In this document: one piece after another, positions 52,651 to 62,200 of the stretch | Layout: each line of letters begins with the position of its first letter | How positions within the stretch are numbered: the stretch's first letter is position 1 | Assembly: GCA_947632155.1 (NCBI GenBank) | Contig: CANROF010000001.1 | Span: 31,344 to 95,343, forward strand | DNA length: 64,000 nt | Direction of reading: 5' to 3' | From: an uncultured Oscillospiraceae bacterium | Lineage (GTDB): Bacteria > Bacillota > Clostridia > Oscillospirales > Oscillospiraceae | Program-made: the position numbers and the translations under genes | Notes under the pieces: generated by a model | Told to the model about the DNA's origin: nothing | What the model saw: the letters and a program-made list of their open reading frames with translations, nothing else | Database searches by the model: none

Positions 52651-53985
52651 ATGAAAAGACGAATGACCGCGGCCCTTTTGGCGGCCGCGACGGCGCTGTC
52701 CCTGGGCTCCTGCGGCGGCGGGATCGTCCGGTCGGAGGACGAATTCCAAAAGGCCATGCACCAGTCCTCCACCAGCCGGCTGGACGCCATCTGTGAGGCG
52801 GAGGACGGGTACTACTTCTCCCTGGAGACGCTGAAGGGCCCCTTTCTCTACTTTCTGGACAAGGAGACGAAGGCCGCCACCATCCTCTGCGGCAAGCCGG
52901 AGTGCCCCCACACGGACGACACCTGCGACGCCTACCTCCGGGTCTATGAGCTGTGGACCACCGGCGGCAGGCTCTACTACACCCACTACGACTACGAGGA
53001 GCGGCGGGACGGCGTTGCGGACCTGGGGCTCAGGCTCCACTCCGTGGGCACCGACGGGAAGAGCCGGAAGGTGGTGCAAAGCCTGGAGCTGGTCCCCGGC
53101 GGGGACACCTCCCAGCGGACGGCCCGGCCCATCCTCCACCGGGGGCAGATCTACTTCCCCTACAGCGGCGTGCTCTACCGGGCACCCCTGGGGGGCGACA
53201 CCGCCAAGGACGCCGTGGCCATCTGGGGCAGCGAGATCGAGAGCTCCGGCGGCGTGGAGATAGGCGGCATGACCGTGGCGGCGGGGGACCTCAACGCCCT
53301 GGGGTATGCGCTCTGGGCCGACGGGGATCTCGTCTACTTCATGGTCAACCTCCCCCAGCCCGGCGGGACCTGCCGGGACACCCTCTTTTCCTACGACACC
53401 GTAAGCGAAGAGGTGCGGCAGGTCTGGGAGGTCCCCGGCCCGGACGAGGTGGGCCGCTGGGGCGAGGAGGGCGTCTCCGTCGATCAGTGGTACATTCTGG
53501 ATGGGTTTATTTATTTCTTCCTCTCCCAAAACGGCCTCTGGCGGCAGAGCCTCGCGGGCGGCGCGCCGGAAAAGCTGGGGGACGTGGCCCGGGACGTGCC
53601 CTACGGCACAGGGATATTCTCCGACGAGTACTTCTGCCTCATGAACGACGTCCCGGACCCGTCCTACGGGAATGCGGTGCTGACGTTCGGCACGGGGCCG
53701 AGCCTCGTCTACGGGGACGCCATCTACGTCTACGACCTCACCGGCGCGCCCGTGGCGGCGCTGGACATAAGCGCGCTCTATGACGAGCTCCAGGGCCTCA
53801 CCCACTGTATGCCGGTTTTCTGCGACGGGGAGGACGTCTATTTCGTGGCGGAGACGTGCACCGTCACCGGCGGGCCGGTCACCGAGGGGATATGGACCAC
53901 CCCGGCGCAGAAAACCTACACCCGCTATCTCTACCGCGCCGGCATCGGCACCGGCGAGCTTGCGCAAATCCTGAGCTGGACGTAA
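52651..53985 (+). CDS. lipoprotein, beta-propeller-like, with CxKPxCxH motif (paralogue 1)
   Basis: 444 residues. Lipobox SLGSC (Cys about 21) anchors it outside. The body has repeated short strands with YY/YFS and aromatic-Asp-Gly motifs (DGYYFS, GRLYYTHYD, GQIYFPYSG, GDLVYFMVN, GFIYFFLSQN), suggesting a DUF5050-type beta propeller. At about residue 90 is CGKPECPHTDDTC, a Cys/His cluster that could bind metal. About 30% of visible landmarks line up with the next gene, so the two are paralogues. Function unknown; may be a partner of the adjacent two-component system. Confidence 0.75.
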   Translation: MKRRMTAALLAAATALSLGSCGGGIVRSEDEFQKAMHQSSTSRLDAICEAEDGYYFSLETLKGPFLYFLDKETKAATILCGKPECPHTDDTCDAYLRVYELWTTGGRLYYTHYDYEERRDGVADLGLRLHSVGTDGKSRKVVQSLELVPGGDTSQRTARPILHRGQIYFPYSGVLYRAPLGGDTAKDAVAIWGSEIESSGGVEIGGMTVAAGDLNALGYALWADGDLVYFMVNLPQPGGTCRDTLFSYDTVSEEVRQVWEVPGPDEVGRWGEEGVSVDQWYILDGFIYFFLSQNGLWRQSLAGGAPEKLGDVARDVPYGTGIFSDEYFCLMNDVPDPSYGNAVLTFGTGPSLVYGDAIYVYDLTGAPVAALDISALYDELQGLTHCMPVFCDGEDVYFVAETCTVTGGPVTEGIWTTPAQKTYTRYLYRAGIGTGELAQILSWT

Positions 53986-53998
53986 GGGGGGTATTTCA

Positions 53999-55309
53999 AT
54001 GAAAAACACGAAAAGGGTCTTAGCCGCGCTTTTGGCGGCGCTGTGCGTCCCGGCTCTGGGCTCCTGCGGCAAGGACGGCGCGGACCTCCCCGCCGCCACG
54101 GGCTTTTCCGACGACTTCCAGAAAAACCTTCACCAGTCGGAGGAGCTGAGCTTTTTGGAGACGGACGCGGGGTACTACTTCACCTACGGGTCCCTCTACT
54201 ATCTCGACAAGGACAGCGGCAGGGCCACCGTCGTCTGCGGCAAGCCCGACTGCGACCACTCCGAGGACAGCGGCTGCAACGCCCGCATCGGCTGCGACTA
54301 CATGCTCACCGGCGGGGACGCCATCTACTACGTGGGCTGCGAAAACGAACCCAAGGAGGTCCTGTCCGTGAGCACCGACGGGGCCAAGCGCCGGCATGTG
54401 CAGGAGCTCAAATTCCACGAAAACACCGCCGCCCAGTCCTCCTGGGACCAGGGCATCTACCACCGGGGGTATGTTTACTACATGGACGACGACACGGTAT
54501 TCCGGGTGCCCCTGGGCGGGGAGAAGGACGCGGCGGTGGCCCTCTGGGCCCCGGAAAACCCCGAAACGGCCCAGAAGACCGAGGACGGGGGGCTCGTATT
54601 CAACCCCAACTGGATACACTACACCCTTTGGGCCGACGGGGACCTCCTCTACTTCATGGCCAACGTCCAGGTGGAGGACGGGTCCTACCGGGACGCGCTC
54701 TTTCGCTGTGACCTGGAGGACCTGAGCGTCCGCCGCGTCTGGGTGACGCCGGACCCGGAGGAGGTGGGCTCCTGGGAGCGCGCCGGCGTCTCGGTCAGCC
54801 AGTGGTACGTCACCGGGGACGCCATATACTTCTATCTCTCCGGCGGGGACATGTGGCGCGGGGACCTCAACACCGGCAAAAACAAAAAAATCGCCGACAC
54901 GCACGGGGAAACGGTATACGGCAGCGCGGTCTTCTCCGACGACTATATGTGCCTTCTCAACGACGCGCCGCGCCGAAGCCCCACGGACCCGGAGATCGAC
55001 ACCGCCGGGGCGCTCCGGCACTACGGCGGCGACACCGTCTATGTCTACGGCCTGGACGGGGAGCTCCTGCACGAGCTTTCCCTCCAGCCGCTCCATGACG
55101 AGCTTGGGGCAACGCTTTCCTTTGACCTGCTCTTTTGCGACGAGAGCCACGTCTACTTCCTGACCACCCAGTGGGGGACCCCCAGCGAGTCCTCCGGCTC
55201 CGGCGACGGCGTCTCCTTCAGCGTCACCACCAACAACCGGGGCGGGGTGTACCTTTGCCGGGCGTCGCCGGAGGGCGGCGAGGTCCAAACGCTCTATCAG
55301 TTGCGGTAA
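53999..55309 (+). CDS. lipoprotein, beta-propeller-like, with CxKPxCxH motif (paralogue 2)
   Basis: 436 residues, 13 nt after paralogue 1. Lipobox ALGSC (Cys about 23). Starts FSDDFQKNLHQSEEL, parallel to EDEFQKAMHQSS in paralogue 1. The motif is CGKPDCDHSEDSGC (about residue 80), followed by repeated strand units (DAIYYVG, GYVYYMDDD, GDLLYFMAN, DAIYFYLSGG). A Ser/Gly-rich loop lies near the C-terminus. Tandem duplication of an outside sensor or binding protein is the simplest reading. Confidence 0.75.
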   Translation: MKNTKRVLAALLAALCVPALGSCGKDGADLPAATGFSDDFQKNLHQSEELSFLETDAGYYFTYGSLYYLDKDSGRATVVCGKPDCDHSEDSGCNARIGCDYMLTGGDAIYYVGCENEPKEVLSVSTDGAKRRHVQELKFHENTAAQSSWDQGIYHRGYVYYMDDDTVFRVPLGGEKDAAVALWAPENPETAQKTEDGGLVFNPNWIHYTLWADGDLLYFMANVQVEDGSYRDALFRCDLEDLSVRRVWVTPDPEEVGSWERAGVSVSQWYVTGDAIYFYLSGGDMWRGDLNTGKNKKIADTHGETVYGSAVFSDDYMCLLNDAPRRSPTDPEIDTAGALRHYGGDTVYVYGLDGELLHELSLQPLHDELGATLSFDLLFCDESHVYFLTTQWGTPSESSGSGDGVSFSVTTNNRGGVYLCRASPEGGEVQTLYQLR

Positions 55310-55362
55310 CGGAACGCCATGTTGAAGTTAGCGGCCAAATGCCACGGCCGGAGATAGAACCC

Positions 55363-55442
55363 ACCCCTACGAGGGAATCGGAACATTTCCGATAGCCGCG
55401 AAATCTTCCATGTAGGGGCACTTCCTTCGGTCGTCGGCCCCT
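55363..55442. repeat. dispersed repeat with CGGAA/TTCCG dyad
   Basis: CTACGAGGGAATCGGAACAT plus TTCCGATAGCCGCGAAA is repeated with few changes at about 62862-62895. Both are followed by a GTAGGGGC-type palindrome. Non-coding. Confidence 0.6.
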
Positions 55443-55460
55443 ACTACCACGTCCCGCCTA

Positions 55461-55603
55461 AAAATATATACCGAGCGGCGAGAATTTTACGCGTCAGGCG
55501 AGGAAGACGGCGCAGAGAATACGTATGTATTGTCAAGCCGTCTGACGAAGCATGGCGCAAAAAAGACCGCCGCGAATTGGAGTTTTTGATTAGGGATTAG
55601 TAT
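55461..55603. mobile_element. MITE-like element, family C copy C4, left end lost
   Basis: The interior matches C1 inverted (ACCGAGCGGCGAGAA, GCGTCAGGCGAGGAAGAC, an AATACGTATGTATT core, CCGTCTGACGAAG, AAAGACCGCCGCGAATT) and ends in TTAGGGATTAGTAT. The left terminal repeat is missing. The 358-nt gap before the ABC gene contains only this and the repeat above. Confidence 0.75.
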
Positions 55604-55667
55604 CAGCACAAAGCCGGAGCGGCGGCGTCACGGACATCTACACCTGGTAACGGAGGGTTGACACGAT

Positions 55668-56411
55668 ATGAAGCTTGAGCTTTTGGACCTCACCAAGCGC
55701 TACGGCGATTTTACGGCCCTGGATCACGTGAACATCACCTTCACGGAGGGGATATGCGGGATCCTGGGGGCCAACGGGGCGGGGAAGTCCACCATGATGA
55801 ATCTCATCACCGACAACATCCCCCGGACGGAGGGGCAGATTCTCTTTGACGGGACGGATATACGGAAGCTGGGCCGGGATTTCCGGCGCGTGCTGGGCTA
55901 CATGCCCCAACAGTAGGGCTGCTACGAGCACATGACGGCCCAGACGTTCCTCTACTACATGGCCGGCCTCAAGGGCATCCCGAAGCGCCGCGCCCGGGAG
56001 GAGATAGACCGGCTTTTGGAGGTCACGAATCTCTCCGGCGTGCGCCACAGGAGGTTAGGCGGCTTCTCCGGCGGCATGAGGCAGCGGGTCCTGCTGGCCC
56101 AGGCGCTTTTGGGCGACCCCCGGGTGGTCATCCTGGACGAGCCCACGGCGGGGCTGGACCCAAAGGAGCGCATACGCATACGCAATTTCATCGCGGACCT
56201 CTCCCGGGATCGGATTGTCCTCCTGGCCACCCACATCGTCAGCGACATCGAGTCCGTCTCCGACAGGATCCTCATGCTCAAGCGCGGGCGCGCGGTGGGG
56301 CTGGACACGCCGGAAAACCTCATCGCGGACGTCTCCCAAAGGGTCCCCCGGTCCGTGGTGCCGGGCCGGTTCAGCTTGGAGGACGTGTATCTTTATCATC
56401 TGGGGGAGTGA
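55668..56411 (+). pseudogene. ABC transporter ATPase gene split by an in-frame amber codon
   Basis: 248 codons that otherwise encode a complete ABC ATPase: Walker A GANGAGKSTMMNL (about 35), Q-loop YMPQQ (about 80), signature FSGGMRQRV (about 130), Walker B VVILDEPTAGLD (about 152) and H-loop ATHIVSD (about 188). A TAG at 55914-55916 follows the Q-loop directly, where CAG (Q) or another residue would be expected. The frame resumes unchanged (GCYEHMTAQTF). An in-frame ATG at 55932 could restart a C-terminal piece. TAG is a normal stop elsewhere in the window, so recoding is unlikely. Most simply a recent nonsense mutation or a base error. Its permease follows 4 nt later and is intact. Confidence 0.8.
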
Positions 56412-56414
56412 GCC

Positions 56415-58793
56415 ATGAGAGAGCTTGGACGTATACTCTCCCGGCGCAGGTACCTTGCGGCGCTGGCGCTGATACTCCTTTTGAACGGCGCGCTGTTTGT
56501 CCGGGAACAGCAAAGGCGGGACTACGGGCTGGAGCTGGAGCTTCCTGCCCCCGCCGTATTCGTCTTTGACGGCTCGGCGAAGACCGACGCGGAAACGCCC
56601 GACGCCCGGGGGGCCTACCGGCAGTACCGGGCGCTCATCGGGGCGCTGCGCGGCGACCCGCCGGAGGAAGCCCTGGACCGCCTCTCCGCCCGGCGGGAGG
56701 CCCTGGCGGAAAAAATCAGGGCCGGAGGGGCCTCGGAGGACGAAAAGCTCCGCTACGTGGCGGTGAACAACGTGATAAGCCGCCTTTCGTACCTGACGGG
56801 CTACGGCGAATGGCTGGAGGGCATAGAGAAAAACAAGGAGGACCTGCTGACCTTCTCCATTTTCAACGACCCGGACAGCTTCTCCGGCCGGAACATCGTC
56901 AAGACCGCCGGGGAGTTCCGGCGCCTCCGGGGCGTGGAGCTGCGCCTGGGCGCCGACGGCGCGGCGGAGGCGGTGCTGAGCTTCCCGCTTTCGGACTATT
57001 TTCTTCTGCTGGCGCTGCTGCTGACGGCGCTGTCGTTTTTGGAGGAGCGCAGGGCGGGCCTCTGGAGCGTGGTACACGCCTCCCCCGGCGGGCGGCTGGG
57101 GCTGGGGCTGAAAAGGGCCGTCATCCTCCTGGCCGCGTCGGCCCTGGCGTCGGCGGCGATATACGGCACGGACATGGCCCTGGCGCTCTATATCTACGGC
57201 GGCGTGGATCTCACCCGGGCGGCCCAGTCGGTGGAGCTTTTGGGCAGGCTCCCGGTACTCTGTACCGTGGGGGGATTTTTCGGGCGGTTCTTCCTTTTGC
57301 GGATATTCTCGGCGTATTTCGTGGCGCTGACGCTGTGGCTGCTGCTGACGGCGGTGAACAACGTAAAATACACCGTCATCGTCTCCGCGGCGGCGCTGGC
57401 GGCGGAGTACAGCCTCTACGCCCTCCTGCCGGTGCAGAGCGCCTTCAACGTGCTGAAATACTTCAACATCTTCACCTACATAAGCCTTTCGGACCTCTAC
57501 ACGAGCTACCTGAATATCGACCTCTTCGGCTTTCCCCTGGGCATCCGGGCCATATCCCAGGGGGCTCTCCCGCCCCTGACGCTGGCCGCGGCGGCGGGGT
57601 GCCTGGCGGTGCAGTCCCTGAAGCGCCCGGAGGCCGGGCGGGACCTTCTGGGCCGGGCGGCCTACGGGATAAACAGCCTGACGGACAGGGCCCTGCGCCG
57701 GCTGGGGCCCTTCGGCATGGAGCTTTATAAGGCCGCGTGGCTGCAAAAGGGAGCCGTCGTGGCGGCGGCGCTGGTCTGGGCCGCCGCGGGGCTGGATTTC
57801 GCCGCCCCGGCGCCCGTCTACACCCCCGCCGCCAGCGCCGCCCGGGAGTACACCCGGGAGCTCTCCGGTCCCCTCACCGACGGGACCTTTGCGCGGATGG
57901 ACGCCCTGGAGGCGGAGCTGAACGGCGTCCTCGCGGCCCGGGACGCCGCCCGGGCGGAGTACGAGGCCGGGACCATCGGCTACCCGGAGCTGGACGCGTA
58001 TGAGCGCCGGGCCTCCGCGGCCCAGGTAAGCTTAGAGGGCCTGGCCACCGTCCGCGACCGGGCCGTGGAGCTCCGGGCGCTGGGGGAGCGGGAGGGCTTC
58101 GCCCCCTGGCTTATCGACGAGACGCCTCTGGAGAGCGTCTACGGTCCCCGCGCCCGGGCAAACGGGGACCGGGCGGCCTGCCTCTCGGTGCTGGCCCTGG
58201 CGCTGATGCTCTCCGGCGTCATGGCGTATGAGCGGCAGTCCGGGATGACGCCGCTTCTCCGGTCCACGCCCCGGGGCCGGCGGGCGCTCGCCCGCCGCAA
58301 GCTCCTGCTGGCCGGCGCGGCGGCGGCGCTGGTCTGGGCCGCGGTGTACGGGAGGGAGCTGGGGACTCTCGTCTCGGTGTACGCCCCGGATTTTTGGGCG
58401 GCGCCGGTCCGGGGCGTCTCGGGGCTGGCGGAATTCCCTCTCCCGTGCTCCGTAGGCGCGGCGCTGGCGCTTTTGTACGCCGCGCGGCTCTTGGCGCTGT
58501 GCTGCGCCGGGACGGCGGCGCTGGCCCTGTCCGCGCTCTGGCCCCGCCAGGAGCTCTCCTGCGTGGGCGCGCCGGCGGCGCTGCTGCTGCCGTCGGTGCT
58601 GTATACCTACGTGGGCGTTGGGCTGGCCAAGCCCCTGGCCTTCACCCTGGCGCTGGAGCTCACGCCCCTTGTCCTCCCCCGCTCCGGCGGTCTGGGCGCC
58701 GCCGCCCTCGCCTACGCCGCCATTCTCTCCGCCGCCGCCCTCTCCGCCGCCGCTCTCCTTTTCTCCCCCCGCCGGGCGGGGATGGGAAAATAA
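56415..58793 (+). CDS. ABC transporter permease, large
   Basis: 792 residues with about 12-13 hydrophobic segments in two blocks (about 12-30 and 190-390; then 440-460 and 575-790), separated by hydrophilic, Glu/Arg-rich stretches with coiled-coil character (about 60-150 and 480-570). The two halves have similar layout (a single first helix, a long outside loop, then four to six helices), suggesting an ancient duplication. Paired with the ATPase gene upstream. Such exporters often confer immunity to peptides or act in envelope stress; no precursor peptide gene was found. Confidence 0.8.
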   Translation: MRELGRILSRRRYLAALALILLLNGALFVREQQRRDYGLELELPAPAVFVFDGSAKTDAETPDARGAYRQYRALIGALRGDPPEEALDRLSARREALAEKIRAGGASEDEKLRYVAVNNVISRLSYLTGYGEWLEGIEKNKEDLLTFSIFNDPDSFSGRNIVKTAGEFRRLRGVELRLGADGAAEAVLSFPLSDYFLLLALLLTALSFLEERRAGLWSVVHASPGGRLGLGLKRAVILLAASALASAAIYGTDMALALYIYGGVDLTRAAQSVELLGRLPVLCTVGGFFGRFFLLRIFSAYFVALTLWLLLTAVNNVKYTVIVSAAALAAEYSLYALLPVQSAFNVLKYFNIFTYISLSDLYTSYLNIDLFGFPLGIRAISQGALPPLTLAAAAGCLAVQSLKRPEAGRDLLGRAAYGINSLTDRALRRLGPFGMELYKAAWLQKGAVVAAALVWAAAGLDFAAPAPVYTPAASAAREYTRELSGPLTDGTFARMDALEAELNGVLAARDAARAEYEAGTIGYPELDAYERRASAAQVSLEGLATVRDRAVELRALGEREGFAPWLIDETPLESVYGPRARANGDRAACLSVLALALMLSGVMAYERQSGMTPLLRSTPRGRRALARRKLLLAGAAAALVWAAVYGRELGTLVSVYAPDFWAAPVRGVSGLAEFPLPCSVGAALALLYAARLLALCCAGTAALALSALWPRQELSCVGAPAALLLPSVLYTYVGVGLAKPLAFTLALELTPLVLPRSGGLGAAALAYAAILSAAALSAAALLFSPRRAGMGK

Positions 58794-58817
58794 ACCGAAA
58801 TCTTTTCGTTTTTCCTG

Positions 58818-58866
58818 TTGACAGGGGAGGTTTAATGTGTTAAACTTGGTCTAACCTGTTAAACCA
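58818..58866 (+). promoter_or_regulatory. promoter and operator of the BlaI-type gene
   Basis: TTGACA, 17 nt, TAAACT (58841-58846). TGTTAAAC recurs at 58838 and 58857, and TTAAAC-TTG-GTCTAA forms a dyad over the -10, placed as expected for autorepression by a BlaI/CopY-type dimer. Confidence 0.65.
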
Positions 58867-58882
58867 AAGGGGCGCGTAGACC

Positions 58883-59248
58883 ATGGAGACACCGAAGATA
58901 TTTGAAAGCGAGTATAAATTCTGCCTCATCCTCTGGGAGCGGGAGCCCATAAACTCCACGGAGCTTGCGCGGCTGTGCCGCGAACGGCTGGGCTGGTCCA
59001 AGGCCACCACCTACACCGTCATCCGCCGTCTCTCCGAGCGGGGCGTCATCAAAAACGAGAACGCCACGGTGACGAGCCTGGTGTCCAAGGCCCAGGCCCA
59101 GGCCTCCCAGATGGAGGACCTGATGGAGCGGACCTTTGAGGGCTCTCTCCCAGCCTTCGTGGCGGCCTTCGCCCAGCGCCGGGGCGTCACGAAAAAGGAG
59201 TTGGAGGAGGTCCGGCGGCTCATCGACGAATACGAGGAGGAGAACTGA
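58883..59248 (+). CDS. BlaI/MecI/CopY-family repressor
   Basis: 121 residues. Winged helix (about 5-75) with SEYKFCLILWEREPINSTELA and WSKATTYTVIRRLSERGVI; helical dimerisation part (about 80-121). In this family the repressor is cleaved or released when its M56 membrane protease senses a signal. One base overlap (TGATG) couples it to the M56 gene. Confidence 0.93.
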   Translation: METPKIFESEYKFCLILWEREPINSTELARLCRERLGWSKATTYTVIRRLSERGVIKNENATVTSLVSKAQAQASQMEDLMERTFEGSLPAFVAAFAQRRGVTKKELEEVRRLIDEYEEEN

Positions 59249-62200
59249 TGGAGGCTTTGTTTCTGAGGCTCTTCAACCTCTCCGTCCAGGCCGGTTTTCT
59301 GACCCTGGCCGTCCTGGCGGCGCGGGCGCTGACCTCCCGGACGCGGATGCCCAAGTCCGTGCGGTGCCTCATGTGGGCGCTGGTGGGACTGCGGCTCATC
59401 TGCCCGTTCTCCGTTGAAAGCGCCGTGAGCCTGCTCCCCGGGCGGGAGGTCATATCCGTGGAGAGCTCCGCCGGCGGAACGCCGGAGATACACACCGGCG
59501 TCCCGGCGCTGGACGAGGCGCTGGGCGGCGCCCTGGTCCCCTCTCAGCCGGCCCCGGCGGAGCCCTCCGCCCCGGCGATCTCCCCCGCCCCGGCGGAGCC
59601 CTCCGTCCCGGCGATTCCCTCCTCCCCGGCGGAGCCCTCCGCCCCGGAGGCCCCGGCGCGGGAGGGGGACCCCCTTTCCGCCCTGATCTCCCTGGCCTCC
59701 CGGGTGTGGCTGGCGGGCATGGCGGCGCTGACGCTCTACTTTGTCCTGTCCGACGTGTCCCTGCGTCGCCGCGTCCGGCGCGCCGTGGAGACGGAGCCCG
59801 GCGTGTGGGAGTCCGGGGCCGTCCCCTCCCCCTTTGTCTTTGGCGCCGTAAGGCCCAGGATCTACCTGCCCCTGGGGCTGGACCCCCGGCACCGGGAGTA
59901 CGTCCTGGCCCACGAGCGGGCCCACATCCAGCGCCGCGACTACCTCTTCAAGCCCCTGGCGTTCCTGCTCCTGGCGGTCTACTGGTTTGATTCCCTCATG
60001 TGGCTGAGCTACGTGCTGCTCACCCGGGACATCGAGCTGGCCTGCGACGAGCGGGTGCTCCGGAAGTTAGGGCCCGGCGCCAAAAAGCCCTATTCCCAGG
60101 CCCTTTTGGCCGCCGTCTCCTTTCACCGGCACGTGGCGGCCTGCCCCGTGGCTTTCGGGGAGGGGAAGCTCACCGGCCGGGTGAAAAACGTCCTCCGGTG
60201 GAAAAAGCCGGTCCTGTGGATGACCGCCGCCTCCCTCCTGCTCTGCGCGGTGCTGGCCGCGTGCTTCCTCACCGACCCCAAAGAGGGCGCCGCCGGGGAG
60301 CTGACGGACGCGGACATCGCGGGGGAGTATACCTATACCGGCGCCGTCCCGCCGGAGTTGGGCCCCAACGTCTTCGGTATCACCCTCTTCGGCGACCACC
60401 GGTATTCCTACTGCGAGACGATCTTCTCGGATTACATCGGCATCGGCACCTGGGAGTACGCCGACGGCGTGGTCACCCTCACCGAGACTCGCCACCGCCT
60501 GGTGGGTGCGGAGACGGTGGACGCCGGCAATGGCGTCACCGTGGCCCAGGGTGGGGAGCTGGAGGATTATGAAATAAGAATCCGCTTCCTGGCCGACGGC
60601 GAAACCCTCACCTATATCGCCGAGGGCGACTGCCCCTTCACGTCCATCGACGTGGCGGACGGGGACGTGTTCCGCCGCGACGGGGAGGCGGCCCCCGGCG
60701 AGACGCAGCCCCAGGGACCCGCGGACGGCGCGCAGGAGCCCGCTGAGCTCTCCTGGACTCTGGAGGACGGCGTCCTCACCGTCTCCGGCGCCGGGCCCAT
60801 GGAGGACTACGGGACCACGGACGTCCAGAACGCCCAGGGGGAATGGGCGCGCCTCTCCACCGCCCCCTGGGGCGCGATGGGCGATGACATCACCTCCGTG
60901 GTCATCGGGGAGGGCGTCACCTCCGTGGGAAAATTCGCCTTTTACAAGCTTGAAAACCTGGAGCGCGTCACCCTGCCCCAGGGCCTCACAACGCTGGGCA
61001 TTCTCGCCTTCGGCGGGTGCCAACGGCTCGCCCGGATCGACCTCCCCGACAGCGTCACGGAGATCGGTCACGACGCCTTTCAGGGCTGCGCGGCCCTGAC
61101 CCACATCCGCATCCCGGCGGGCATGACCGAGATCGGCGAAGACGCGTTCAGCGAATCCGGCCTCACCGAGGTGGACATCCCCTCCACCGTCACGGCCATA
61201 GGCGACGGCGCCTTTCGGAACTGCGCGGCGCTCCGGCGCGTCACCGTCCCCGGGAGCGTCAAAACCATCGGCGACTGGGCCTTCGGCGGCTGCGGCGTTC
61301 TGGAGAGCGTCGCCCTGGAGCCGGGGCTTCAGTCCATCGGCGAGTCCGCCTTCGCCTACGCCTACAGCCTCCGGGACATCACCCTCCCGGAGGGGCTGAA
61401 AAGCCTGGGCCGGATGGCCTTCAGCGGCGCGGGCCTCTACACCGCCACCGTCCCCGGGAGCCTGCGGTATGAATCCCGATTTGAAAACGCCCCCTTCTTC
61501 TACTGCCACTTCCTGACGGACGTGTACTACGGCGGGACCTGGGACGAGCTGGCCCTGGTGTGGGCGAACCTGTGGATCTCCCCCACCTCCGACTCCCCCG
61601 CCGTCACCGTCCACATGCCCGACGGGACGTCCTTCCCCGCCCAGGAGGGCAACCTGGGCGCCGTGGGGTACCGGGGCGGGAAGACCCATTTGTCGGAGCT
61701 TTCGGATCAGGAGCTCACGGCCATTTTAAAGGAAAACGGCATAGACCCGGCGGCCCAGCCGGTGCCCACGGAGGAGGCGCTGGCGGCGATTCGCCGCGCT
61801 CTGTCCACATTGGAGTGGGATTCGTACACGTGGATAACATACGGCCAGACCTGGCTCGACGTGCTGGACGCCAGGATGCGGGACACGGTGCGCGCCTACT
61901 ACGGCCTGCCCAGGGAGAAGGACGGCGACACGGTCTTTGAGACGGAGGAGTGCGCGGGCGTCACCTTTGACCTGGTGGGGCGGTCCGTCACATACCGGGA
62001 CGGGGACTACGCCATGCCGGAGCTGGGCATCCGTGTCACCTCCGGCGGGGAGAGCGTCTTCTACCCCATCTGCCCCGTGGTGGAGGACCAGGGGGACGAG
62101 TACCGGATCTACGGCGGCAGGATCGGCGGCTACCTCACCGTCTACGACCTGGAGCACCCCCTTTTGGTGGTGCGCTACCCCACCCCGGACGGGACCCTGC

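Noticed and set aside
55914..55916. TAG read as pyrrolysine or another recoded residue
   Set aside because: Several intact genes in the window end in TAG (MATE, metA, response regulator at 51358), and no recoding element or tRNA was seen.
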